From the NCBI GenBank assembly GCA_047974855.1, contig JBKECT010000021.1, positions 1 through 43,667 on the forward strand: a DNA stretch of 43,667 nt, given 5' to 3'. Origin of the DNA: CAYNRG01 sp047974855. Lineage in GTDB: Bacteria > Bacillota_I > Bacilli_A > Erysipelotrichales > Erysipelotrichaceae. Below are positions 17,133 to 24,894 of this stretch, in pieces. The translations under genes and the position numbers were made by a program. Every line of letters starts with the position of its first letter. The first letter of the stretch is position 1. The notes beneath the pieces are model-generated. The model searched no databases and was not told where the DNA came from. It was given only the letters and a program-made list of their open reading frames with translations.

Positions 17133-19300
17133 TATGCTACCATCTTTTTCTTAATTGATGGATGATTGGCGATAATTTTTTTTACACCATGCGGAAATGG
17201 GAATGCAATTTCAAGAAATCCACTTTCATACTTCAATACCACCCCATCACCAAACTTAGCATGAACAACTAGCTCTCCCTTTTTCCAGCGTGATGTTGCT
17301 TCTGATGGTTTTGTTTTAAGAACTACTTTTACTTTTGTTGTCTCACTTACAAGTTTAGACACTTCAAACTCTTCAGGAGTTCCATAGCTAAAACTCACTC
17401 CTTTATGTTCAATAGTCTCTTCATCCAACTCATCAATAAATCGCGAAGCTACTCGAGGCTTCGATAAAATAAAGCTAAAGCCTGATGATTCTGATAAGAA
17501 TAATCTGTTTTTAGCTCGTGTAAAAGCAACATACGCTAATCGCCGCTCTTCTTCAACTCCACGAGTACCATCTTCCACCATTGCTCGCTCACTTGGAAAA
17601 ACTCCATCAGACATCCCACAAACAAACACGGTATCAAACTCTAATCCTTTCGCAGCATGGATTGTCATCAATTGTACCACTTCATTGCCTACCGTTTCCT
17701 CTTTTTCACCATACAAAGACACCAGTTGAAGGTATTCGTCCAACGTACTTTCAGGATAACTTGTCATAAAAGATTGAATATCGTTCATCAATTCTTTTAA
17801 GTTCTCTATTCTCTCTGTTTCATTCCCATCTTCTAACATGGTACGATAACCACTATCCGCCAATACCATTTCAAGCACCTCAAAAACAGGCAACTCGTCA
17901 TTGACCTTTCTCCACTTTTCAACCATTGCCACAAATTCATCAATTGTTTTCTGTGACTTCCCTGATAAAAGAGGCTCTTGTTTGAGCACTTCATACATGC
18001 TGGTTTTTAACTCTTTTGCTTTATCGAAAATAGTGTCTAGACTCTTCTTTCCTAATCCACGCTTCGGTTGATTAATAATTCTTTTAAATGCCAAGTCATC
18101 TGCTGTACTAATCATTCGTAAATAACAAAGGGCATCTTTAATTTCTGCACGCTCATAGAACTTTACTCCCCCATAAATAATATAGGGAATGCGTTCATCT
18201 AATAGTCCTTTTTCTACAGCACGAGACAAATAGTTACTGCGATACAACACCGCCATATCTTTATATGCTGTTCCCTGATGATTTAGTTCTTGAATTTTAT
18301 TCGCAATCCAATAAGCTTCATACTCTTCTGACGTAGTTGAATAGTGTGTAATTAAATTCTCACTTTTATTTTTGGTGTACAACTCTTTTTCAATTCGATG
18401 CCGATTACATCGAATAACACTGTTTGCCCCTTGCAATATTTTGTCAGTAGAGCGATAGTTTTCATTTAAGAAAATCGTTTTGCAGCTCACATAGTCTTTT
18501 TCAAAGTTCATAATTATGTTGACATCTGCTCCACGCCAAGTGTAAATAGTTTGATCTGGGTCTCCTACAACAAGCACTGAATTTTCTGTATGAGCTAAAA
18601 ATTGAATTAAGGCATATTGAACAGAATCAATGTCTTGAAACTCATCCACTAAAATATGTTTAAAATAAGATCCCCATTTTTTGCGAATTTCAGGATGCTC
18701 TTTAAACATCTTAACGCAGACAAGTAGTAAATCATCAAAGTCTAAGGCATACATTTCCTTTTGACGATTGCAATAATACTCATAAATTTTAGCCTTATTT
18801 TTCTCGCCACTAAAATCTCCAGCTAGCTCATACGCTCTTGCAATCGTTATTTCCTCACCCTTGTTAGCTGAAATGTAGTTTAGAGCAGAATAAAAAGAAA
18901 GTGCTCCTTTATCAATTTCAAATTCTTTATAGGCTTCTTTTAAAATTGCTTTTTGATCATCTTGATCCATCACTGTAAAATTTCTAGGCATCCCCATCGC
19001 AGGAATGTCCTCTCTTAGTATACGAACGCACAGTGAATGAATGGTACTAATCCATGGTTCTGAACTTGGATTATCCAGCAGTTTTCTTACTCTTAATTTC
19101 ATTTCATTTGCTGCTTTATTCGTAAATGTAATAGCCAGAATTTGGTTAGGATACACTTTTCTTTCTTGAATCAGGTGGACAATTCTAGTGGTTAATACCC
19201 GTGTTTTTCCACTCCCTGCTCCCGCAATAATCCTGACATATTTTTCATTTGCTAAAACCGCTTCTTTTTGAGGATCATTCAATCCTGAAAGTAAATCCAT
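17132..19300 (-). CDS. pcrA: ATP-dependent DNA helicase PcrA (UvrD family)
   Basis: A superfamily 1A 3'-5' helicase needed for repair and for clearing proteins from DNA. 722 residues, the usual PcrA length. Visible motifs are Q motif/motif I (AGAGSGKTRVL), Ia (AITFTNKAANEMK), II (ILVDEFQDID), III (VVGDPDQTIYTWRGA), IV (NENYRST), V (MTIHAAKGLEFDTVFVCG) and VI (EERRLAYVAFTRAK). The C-terminal WKKGELVVHAKFGDGVV stretch is the Tudor-like RNA polymerase-binding element. The ATG at 19300 follows GAGGTGGTAG; a GTG three codons earlier is the alternative. It shares a short intergenic region with a divergent methyltransferase operon. Confidence 0.96.
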   Translation of the reverse strand: MDLLSGLNDPQKEAVLANEKYVRIIAGAGSGKTRVLTTRIVHLIQERKVYPNQILAITFTNKAANEMKLRVRKLLDNPSSEPWISTIHSLCVRILREDIPAMGMPRNFTVMDQDDQKAILKEAYKEFEIDKGALSFYSALNYISANKGEEITIARAYELAGDFSGEKNKAKIYEYYCNRQKEMYALDFDDLLLVCVKMFKEHPEIRKKWGSYFKHILVDEFQDIDSVQYALIQFLAHTENSVLVVGDPDQTIYTWRGADVNIIMNFEKDYVSCKTIFLNENYRSTDKILQGANSVIRCNRHRIEKELYTKNKSENLITHYSTTSEEYEAYWIANKIQELNHQGTAYKDMAVLYRSNYLSRAVEKGLLDERIPYIIYGGVKFYERAEIKDALCYLRMISTADDLAFKRIINQPKRGLGKKSLDTIFDKAKELKTSMYEVLKQEPLLSGKSQKTIDEFVAMVEKWRKVNDELPVFEVLEMVLADSGYRTMLEDGNETERIENLKELMNDIQSFMTSYPESTLDEYLQLVSLYGEKEETVGNEVVQLMTIHAAKGLEFDTVFVCGMSDGVFPSERAMVEDGTRGVEEERRLAYVAFTRAKNRLFLSESSGFSFILSKPRVASRFIDELDEETIEHKGVSFSYGTPEEFEVSKLVSETTKVKVVLKTKPSEATSRWKKGELVVHAKFGDGVVLKYESGFLEIAFPFPHGVKKIIANHPSIKKKMVA

Positions 19301-19327
19301 CTCTACCACCTCGCTTTTTCTTCTTAC

Positions 19328-19360
19328 ATTATACAGAAAAACTCATTTTAATGCTATAAT
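19328..19360. promoter_or_regulatory. Divergent promoters for pcrA and the methyltransferase operon
   Basis: TATAAT on the minus strand (19333-19328) lies upstream of pcrA, and an extended -10, TGCTATAAT (19352-19360), on the plus strand lies upstream of the methyltransferase gene. The two -10 elements are only 21 bp apart, so the two polymerases would compete for the same DNA. No strong -35 is seen for either. Confidence 0.55.
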
Positions 19361-19388
19361 GATTATAAAGGATAAAGGAGCTTTTGAC

Positions 19389-20264
19389 ATGAGAAAATAC
19401 ACAACCCATTGGAAAGACTATGAATGCATCGATGCTGGGCAAGGTGAAAAGCTTGAGCGTTGGGGAAATTATGTTCTGCGACGTCCAGATCCACAAGCTA
19501 TTTGGGCTACCACAACCAATGATTCCTCATGGAAAAGTTGGGATGGATGGTATCATCGCTCAAAACATGGTGGCGGCAGTTGGGAATTTAAGAGCGTCTT
19601 GCCTGAATTTTGGACCGTCCAATACAAGGACTTAACATTTAAAGTTTCTCCAACAGGCTTTAAACATACCGGGCTTTTTCCTGAACAAGCAGCAAATTGG
19701 GATTGGATGCAAGAAAAAATTAAGGAAGCACAAGTCCCTGTTCGGATTTTAAACTTATTTGCTTATACTGGTGGTGCAACGATGGCTTGTAGCCAAGCTG
19801 GAGCTCAAGAGGTTGTCCATGTGGATGCTTCAAAAGGAATGGTCAATTGGGCAAAAGAAAACATGCACCTTTGTCATCTCGAAAATAACACCATCCGATT
19901 TATCATTGATGATGTATTAAAATTTGTTCAAAGAGAGAAAAGAAGAGGTAACACCTATCATGGCATTGTCATGGATCCTCCATCATATGGTCGAGGGCCA
20001 GGGGGAGAAATGTGGAAATTGGAGGAGCATATCAGCACTTTAATTGATGCTTGCTTGGATATTTTAGATAAAGATGCTATCTTTTTCCTTATTAATGCAT
20101 ATACTACCGGATTCTCTTCTCTTTCCCTTGAAAATATTTTAAATAAAACACTTCTAAGAAAAATGCCTCACGGTAAAATAGAAGCTGGTGAAATAAGTTT
20201 ACCCATTACTAAAGATAATCTTTTTCTCCCTTGTGGCATTTATGGAAAGTGGTACTTAAAATGA
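19389..20264 (+). CDS. Class I SAM-dependent (rRNA-type) methyltransferase
   Basis: 291 residues, of the RlmI/RlmK-related group. A long N-terminal part (WKDYECIDAGQGEKLERWGNYVLRRP) precedes the Rossmann domain: motif I NLFAYTGGATMACSQAGA, VVHVDASKGMVNWAKEN for the adenine-binding acidic loop, and the catalytic DPPSYG typical of N-methyl- or cytosine-C5-type enzymes. Such proteins in Firmicutes are usually annotated as 23S rRNA methyltransferases; the exact base is not shown. AAAGGAG lies seven bases before the chosen ATG; an earlier ATG at 19359 would start inside the promoter. It overlaps the pseudouridine synthase gene by four bases, which fits a shared rRNA-modification role. Confidence 0.85.
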   Translation: MRKYTTHWKDYECIDAGQGEKLERWGNYVLRRPDPQAIWATTTNDSSWKSWDGWYHRSKHGGGSWEFKSVLPEFWTVQYKDLTFKVSPTGFKHTGLFPEQAANWDWMQEKIKEAQVPVRILNLFAYTGGATMACSQAGAQEVVHVDASKGMVNWAKENMHLCHLENNTIRFIIDDVLKFVQREKRRGNTYHGIVMDPPSYGRGPGGEMWKLEEHISTLIDACLDILDKDAIFFLINAYTTGFSSLSLENILNKTLLRKMPHGKIEAGEISLPITKDNLFLPCGIYGKWYLK

Positions 20265-20938
20265 TTTCAATCCTATACGAAGATAATCACCTTTTGATTG
20301 TGCAGAAACCTGTAAATATACCCGTGCAAGAAGATTCCTCTAAAGACCCTGATTTACTTAGCCTATTGAAAGAGGATTTAAAAAAGCGTTATGACAAACC
20401 CGGTAATGTTTACCTTGGATTAGTTCATCGCTTAGATCGTCCCGTTGGTGGTGTGATGGTTTTCGCCAAAACATCTAAGGCAGCTTCTCGCTTAGCAGAA
20501 CAGGTTCGCACTCATCAAATTAAAAAAATATACCATGCTATCATTCAGGGACGTGTTGCACAACGCGATTCATGGGACGACTATTTAATAAAAGATGAGA
20601 AAAAAAATAGAGTCTCTGTTACTAGTGCACAAAATTCAAAGGCCAAAAAAGCCACATTGCACTATCACACCATCGCCAAGAAAGAAGATTTGTCGCTTGT
20701 TGAAATACAACTTGAAACAGGTCGACCTCATCAAATTCGAGTTCAATTCTCAAGCCGCAATGCACCGCTATGGGGCGATCAACGCTACAATCTCAATGCC
20801 ACTGTTGGGCAACAAATTGCTTTATGGGCTGTACAACTTGAACTACAACACCCTATAACAAAAGAAAAACTAACATTTACTAGTCAGCCACCAAATCAGT
20901 ATCCTTGGTCGCTATTGAAAGGAGAAACTTATGCTTGA
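20261..20938 (+). CDS. RluA-family pseudouridine synthase
   Basis: Converts uridine to pseudouridine in rRNA or tRNA. 225 residues from the ATG at 20261, which overlaps the methyltransferase stop (ATGA). The catalytic Asp is in GLVHRLDRPVGGVMVFAKT (about residue 59), and motif III, TGRPHQIRVQF, is complete. There is no S4 domain, so it resembles the small, stand-alone RluA group rather than RluD. The next gene starts eight bases before its stop, so the three genes are translated as a unit. Confidence 0.92.
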   Translation: MISILYEDNHLLIVQKPVNIPVQEDSSKDPDLLSLLKEDLKKRYDKPGNVYLGLVHRLDRPVGGVMVFAKTSKAASRLAEQVRTHQIKKIYHAIIQGRVAQRDSWDDYLIKDEKKNRVSVTSAQNSKAKKATLHYHTIAKKEDLSLVEIQLETGRPHQIRVQFSSRNAPLWGDQRYNLNATVGQQIALWAVQLELQHPITKEKLTFTSQPPNQYPWSLLKGETYA

Positions 20939-22052
20939 AAAAATTAAAACAACTTTATCACGATATAAAATTAAAAAAGTAACTCTATATGGCGGCCTTG
21001 CCATTCTATTAATTCTCTTTGGGTTAATTCAAACTCCAGCAATGCTTCAAAATAAAGCATTGAAAGACTTAGGCTATTCCACTGAAGAAATCACAGCCAT
21101 TCGCTCTCAGCGACTTACTTCTACTATTTTAAAAAACGACTACTATTCTACTAATTTAGCACAAGCTATCCTCAACAATACGTTGAATACAGAGTATATC
21201 AAATTATATGCAGTGACTGATAGTTGTGATGAAGACGAGTTTCTTCTTTACAATCGTTTAATTCATAAAGGATATTCAGAAGAGGTTGCTTTGACTCTTT
21301 TTGATCAATTGAAGTTTTATGAAATTACTCCACTTTTAGTTTTTGACTTTCAAACCGACATTAACCCATACATACAAGATGTCCTAGCAAATTCTGCAAC
21401 AAACAGTTCTAGCACATTCGTTTTAAATAATTCTTATTTCACTCCCTATGATACTGTTAACAGTGTCATTAATGAAGGAAATTACGATATGTTAGTTAAT
21501 AAGTCTTACGGTCTATCAGAAATTTACACACCAGCATCATTATCTGAAGTCTCAATATGGTATGCTTCTTCTGGTGTCACCTTAGATTTAGGTGCTGCGG
21601 ATGCTCTTAAAGCGTTATGTGATGCCGGAAGAGAGCTAGGTCTTGTTGTTTATGCTGCAAGTGGATATCGAACTTATGAATCTCAAAGTGATCTCTATAG
21701 CCGTTATGTTAGTGCATCTGGTCAAGAAGCAGCGGACCTGTTCTCTGCACGCGCTGGTCACTCTGAGCATCAAAGTGGTCTTGCCATTGACCTTGCCGCA
21801 GGTGGCGAAAGCCAAAATATTCCATCTTTTGTAGATACCCTGGAATTTTCTTGGGTGGTGGAAAATGCTGCCAGTTACGGGTGGATTTTACGCTATCCTG
21901 AGGGGAAAACATCCATTACTGGCTATGATTATGAACCTTGGCATTATCGCTATGTTGGTGTAGAATTAGCTCAAAAAGTGACTGCTTCAGGACTAACTTA
22001 CGATGAATACTACCTATTATACCTTGCACCACTACCAACTGCCGAAGAATAA
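20931..22052 (+). CDS. VanY-family D-alanyl-D-alanine carboxypeptidase (M15B)
   Basis: A membrane-anchored peptidoglycan enzyme of 373 residues. Residues 18-36 form a signal-anchor; the first 200 extracytoplasmic residues are a poorly conserved linker, and the C-terminal third is the zinc peptidase domain. Metal and catalytic residues can be read: AGHSEHQSGLAIDLA (His and Asp, about 276-288) and YEPWHYRYVG (Glu and His, about 333-341), with SGYRTYESQ before them. It removes the terminal D-Ala of stem peptides. There are no vanRS or vanH genes next to it, so a housekeeping role in wall trimming is more likely than glycopeptide resistance. It ends at a strong terminator. Confidence 0.92.
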   Translation: MLEKIKTTLSRYKIKKVTLYGGLAILLILFGLIQTPAMLQNKALKDLGYSTEEITAIRSQRLTSTILKNDYYSTNLAQAILNNTLNTEYIKLYAVTDSCDEDEFLLYNRLIHKGYSEEVALTLFDQLKFYEITPLLVFDFQTDINPYIQDVLANSATNSSSTFVLNNSYFTPYDTVNSVINEGNYDMLVNKSYGLSEIYTPASLSEVSIWYASSGVTLDLGAADALKALCDAGRELGLVVYAASGYRTYESQSDLYSRYVSASGQEAADLFSARAGHSEHQSGLAIDLAAGGESQNIPSFVDTLEFSWVVENAASYGWILRYPEGKTSITGYDYEPWHYRYVGVELAQKVTASGLTYDEYYLLYLAPLPTAEE

Positions 22053-22071
22053 GGGCACTGCCCTTTTTTTT
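22051..22071 (+). terminator. Terminator after the carboxypeptidase gene
   Basis: AAGGGC (22051-22056) pairs with GCCCTT (22060-22065) around ACT, followed by a long T-run. The stem overlaps the stop codon. Confidence 0.85.
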
Positions 22072-22133
22072 ACACTCTTGCCCATTTTCATTTTTTTTAG
22101 TAAACTATTGTTTATAGACTAAGGAGTGACTTT

Positions 22134-22988
22134 ATGAATAAAATTGGATTAGTACTTGAAGGTGGAGGAATGCGTGGCGCCTATACTGCTGGTGCTTTAG
22201 CTTGGCTCATCGACAACAAAGTTGACTTAGATTATCATGTAGGAATTTCAGCAGGAGCTGTTCACGTTTATAGTTATTTACTTAAAAATAAAGATTTTTT
22301 ACATGATATTTCAGTAAAATACATGTCCGACAAACGAAATGTTGGTCTTGTCCCTTTATTAAAAGAAAAACGTTATGTTGGCTATGATTATATGTTTGAT
22401 GATCTTTTATTAAAACAACTTAATTTTGATATTTCTTCACTCAAAAAGCAAGATACTTCAGTAGAAATTGGAATTTATGATTTATCAAAGTGTGAAACGC
22501 TATTCTTCTCTATTGAAGAAATGGACAATCATATGCGAATGATTAAAGCCGCTTGCACGCTTCCTGTTGCAGGACGCATTGTCGACTATAGTGATCACCG
22601 TTTCTTAGATGGTGGTATATCTGTTATGATTCCCATCGAAAGAAGTATTGAAATGAAAAATAATCGCCACTTAATCATTATCACAAAACCTGAAGGTTAC
22701 GTGCGAAAAGCTGCAGGAAAATTCATGCAATCATTGATGAAATTTAACTATCCAAAATATCCTAAATTGGTAAAACATTACACTTCTCGCCACGAATCTT
22801 ATAACCGACAAATGGATTTAATTCAATCCCTTGTTCAAAAAGAGGAGGCTTTATTAGTTCGCCCATCGCAAACCATCCCAGTAAAAAGGTTCAGTGGAGA
22901 CCCAGAAAATCTAGAGAAACTATATCAATTAGGCTATTCCGATATGGAAAACAGAAAAGAAGAGATATTAAACTTTATAAAACGCTAA
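22134..22988 (+). CDS. Patatin-like phospholipase (RssA/YjjU type)
   Basis: A cytoplasmic or membrane-associated serine lipid hydrolase of 284 residues. The oxyanion loop GGGMRG (10-15), nucleophile GISAG with Ser39 and the DGG dyad Asp159 (FLDGGIS) are all visible, so it should be active. The C-terminal 80 residues (KHYTSRHESYNRQMDLIQSL) match the extension common in bacterial YjjU-like proteins. AAGGAG precedes the ATG by seven bases. It is a single gene with its own terminator. The physiological substrate is unknown. Confidence 0.9.
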   Translation: MNKIGLVLEGGGMRGAYTAGALAWLIDNKVDLDYHVGISAGAVHVYSYLLKNKDFLHDISVKYMSDKRNVGLVPLLKEKRYVGYDYMFDDLLLKQLNFDISSLKKQDTSVEIGIYDLSKCETLFFSIEEMDNHMRMIKAACTLPVAGRIVDYSDHRFLDGGISVMIPIERSIEMKNNRHLIIITKPEGYVRKAAGKFMQSLMKFNYPKYPKLVKHYTSRHESYNRQMDLIQSLVQKEEALLVRPSQTIPVKRFSGDPENLEKLYQLGYSDMENRKEEILNFIKR

Positions 22989-23006
22989 TTATAGCGTTTT
23001 ATTTTT
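22979..23006 (+). terminator. Terminator after the patatin gene
   Basis: AAAACGCTA (22979-22987) pairs with TAGCGTTTT (22992-23000) around ATTA, followed by ATTTTT. It overlaps the stop codon and sits directly before the promoter of the next operon. Confidence 0.8.
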
Positions 23007-23033
23007 GGCTTTTTAGTTTGTTTACTGTATAAT
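23005..23033 (+). promoter_or_regulatory. Promoter of the GT-C operon
   Basis: TTGGCT (23005-23010), a 17-bp spacer and TATAAT (23028-23033) make a good sigma-70/SigA promoter 15 bp before the start of the mannosyltransferase-like gene. The leader is short, so initiation must be close to the weak GGTGA site. Confidence 0.7.
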
Positions 23034-23048
23034 GAATATGGTGATTTT

Positions 23049-24890
23049 ATGAAAGAATTCAGTTTGAAAATTTTTGCAAATCAAGAACTTATTCCCTTGA
23101 TTTTCGCTTGCTTAGCTGCAGGTCTTTTTCTGTTTCTAATTTTTATGGTACTCCCTAAAAATAAAAAAACAGAACTTTTTGGAATTAGCCTAGTAACTAT
23201 TTGCTATGCCATTTTATCCTTTTGGAATTTAGGAACAACCAATTTTCCTCAAACTTGGTGGCAAGCTCAAGTGGATAATGAAACCATTCTCTTTGAAGTG
23301 CTAGGAGATACTACTCAATTTGATGGCATCTATCTCATCGGTGGAGAAGGAGATAATAACGCTTTAGAGTCTGGTTATCAAGTTTGGTTTAACGATCTTG
23401 AAGTCTATGGAAGTAATGATAAAAATGTATGGACCCCTTTAGCAACCGTTAATAATCAAAGCAACTATCTCGGTTGGATTGTCACTGAGGGTGAGTGGGA
23501 TTATCGCTACATTTCTATTAAGAGTCCCTCATTCAGAACAGTTATCCATGAGTTTGGATTAAAACAAAGTGGAACAGATAATTTCTTACCACTCCAACTA
23601 GTGAGCTACTCTAACCCTCAAAACACTTACTCCCCACAATTAATCATTGATGAACAAGAAACCATACCAGCCTTCCCATCCGCTTACAACTCTTCTTATT
23701 TTGATGAAATTTATCATGCAAGAAATGCATGGGAGATTGCGAGTGGACAAGATATGTATTCTTCAGTGCATCCACTTTTAGGAACAACACTAATGTCCTT
23801 TGGGATTCGGCTTTTTGGTATGAATCCATTTGGTTGGAGAGTCATGGGAGCACTGTTTAGTGTTATGATTCTACCTCTGTTTTACCTTTTAGCAAAGCGT
23901 TTGTTTAAAAATTGGAAAGTCTCATTATTTAGCACTGCACTTCTTGCGTGTGATTTCATGTTGATTACAACAGCACGCATAGGAACTCTAGAGCCATTTA
24001 GTATTTTCTTTATTCTCTTAATGACTTACTTTATGGTTATCTATTTACAAACACCCACCAACAACCTTAAGCAGCAACTATTTTCTTTAGCTCTCTGTGG
24101 TCTATCCATGGGACTAGCAATATCTACAAAATGGACCGGTGCCTATGCTGCTGTAGGCTTAGCCATTTTATTCTTTACCCATTTCTTTAAACATTTTTTC
24201 ACCAGTGTTAAAGATAATTCCTCACCCTTTAAGAAAAATTGGTTAATTATTTTATTATGGTGTTGTCTTTTCTTTATTCTTATTCCATTTTTAATTTACT
24301 GTTTTTCTTTCTTCTTTACTAAAGTGTGGAAAAATGATGCTTGGAGTATTGCTAATGTCATTTCCCACTCTGTTGGGATGTACAACTATCATTCAACACT
24401 GACTGCCACACACCCTTTCCAAAGTGTTTGGTATCAGTGGTTATTTGATATTCAACCTATTTGGTATTATTTTGAGCAAGGTCGTGACCAAATTCTTTAC
24501 TCTATTTCTTGTTTCAATAATCCTTTAATCAGCTGGGTTGGTGTCTTTAGCATTGGCTATGTCATCTGGCATACCGCTAAAACAAAATCACAGACAGGAT
24601 TTATCATTTTGATTAGCTATTTCGCTGCCCTTATCCCTTGGGTTTTAATTGATCGCTGTATCTTTTCTTATCATTATTATCCAGCCATTCCATTTTTAAT
24701 ACTAGCCATCAGCTATATGTTTTCTATTGAAGTTCAAAAACGACCAAAAATCAAGACCATAGCACTACTTTATCTTGTCGCTGTTATCAGTGTTTTCATT
24801 ATTTTTCTACCGGCTCTTACTGGTTGGGGAAGTACCTCACCTTATTTAGATTTCTTAACTTGGCTACCATCATGGTATTTTGGGAGGTAA
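23049..24890 (+). CDS. GT39/PMT-like glycosyltransferase with a discoidin-like insert
   Basis: A polytopic membrane protein of 613 residues. After two membrane helices (16-35 and 41-59) comes a soluble, beta-rich segment of about 130 residues (NNALESGYQVWFNDLEVYGSND and DYRYISIKS) that reads like an F5/8-type C (discoidin) domain. The GT-C core then begins with YFDEIYHARNA near residue 217, where the acidic pair fits the catalytic DE motif of PMT/ArnT-family enzymes, followed by HPLLGT and about nine more helices. PMT-like enzymes use polyprenyl-phosphate sugars as donors; the acceptor here is unknown. AGG-type ribosome binding is weak (GGTGATTTT). Its stop lies inside the start region of the following gene, so the two are coupled. 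Confidence 0.82.
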   Translation: MKEFSLKIFANQELIPLIFACLAAGLFLFLIFMVLPKNKKTELFGISLVTICYAILSFWNLGTTNFPQTWWQAQVDNETILFEVLGDTTQFDGIYLIGGEGDNNALESGYQVWFNDLEVYGSNDKNVWTPLATVNNQSNYLGWIVTEGEWDYRYISIKSPSFRTVIHEFGLKQSGTDNFLPLQLVSYSNPQNTYSPQLIIDEQETIPAFPSAYNSSYFDEIYHARNAWEIASGQDMYSSVHPLLGTTLMSFGIRLFGMNPFGWRVMGALFSVMILPLFYLLAKRLFKNWKVSLFSTALLACDFMLITTARIGTLEPFSIFFILLMTYFMVIYLQTPTNNLKQQLFSLALCGLSMGLAISTKWTGAYAAVGLAILFFTHFFKHFFTSVKDNSSPFKKNWLIILLWCCLFFILIPFLIYCFSFFFTKVWKNDAWSIANVISHSVGMYNYHSTLTATHPFQSVWYQWLFDIQPIWYYFEQGRDQILYSISCFNNPLISWVGVFSIGYVIWHTAKTKSQTGFIILISYFAALIPWVLIDRCIFSYHYYPAIPFLILAISYMFSIEVQKRPKIKTIALLYLVAVISVFIIFLPALTGWGSTSPYLDFLTWLPSWYFGR

Positions 24891-24894
24891 TGAA

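Noticed and set aside
20931..22052. Vancomycin resistance vanY
   Set aside because: No vanRS, vanHAX or transposon features nearby; the enzyme sits in an operon with RNA-modification genes and is better seen as a housekeeping carboxypeptidase.
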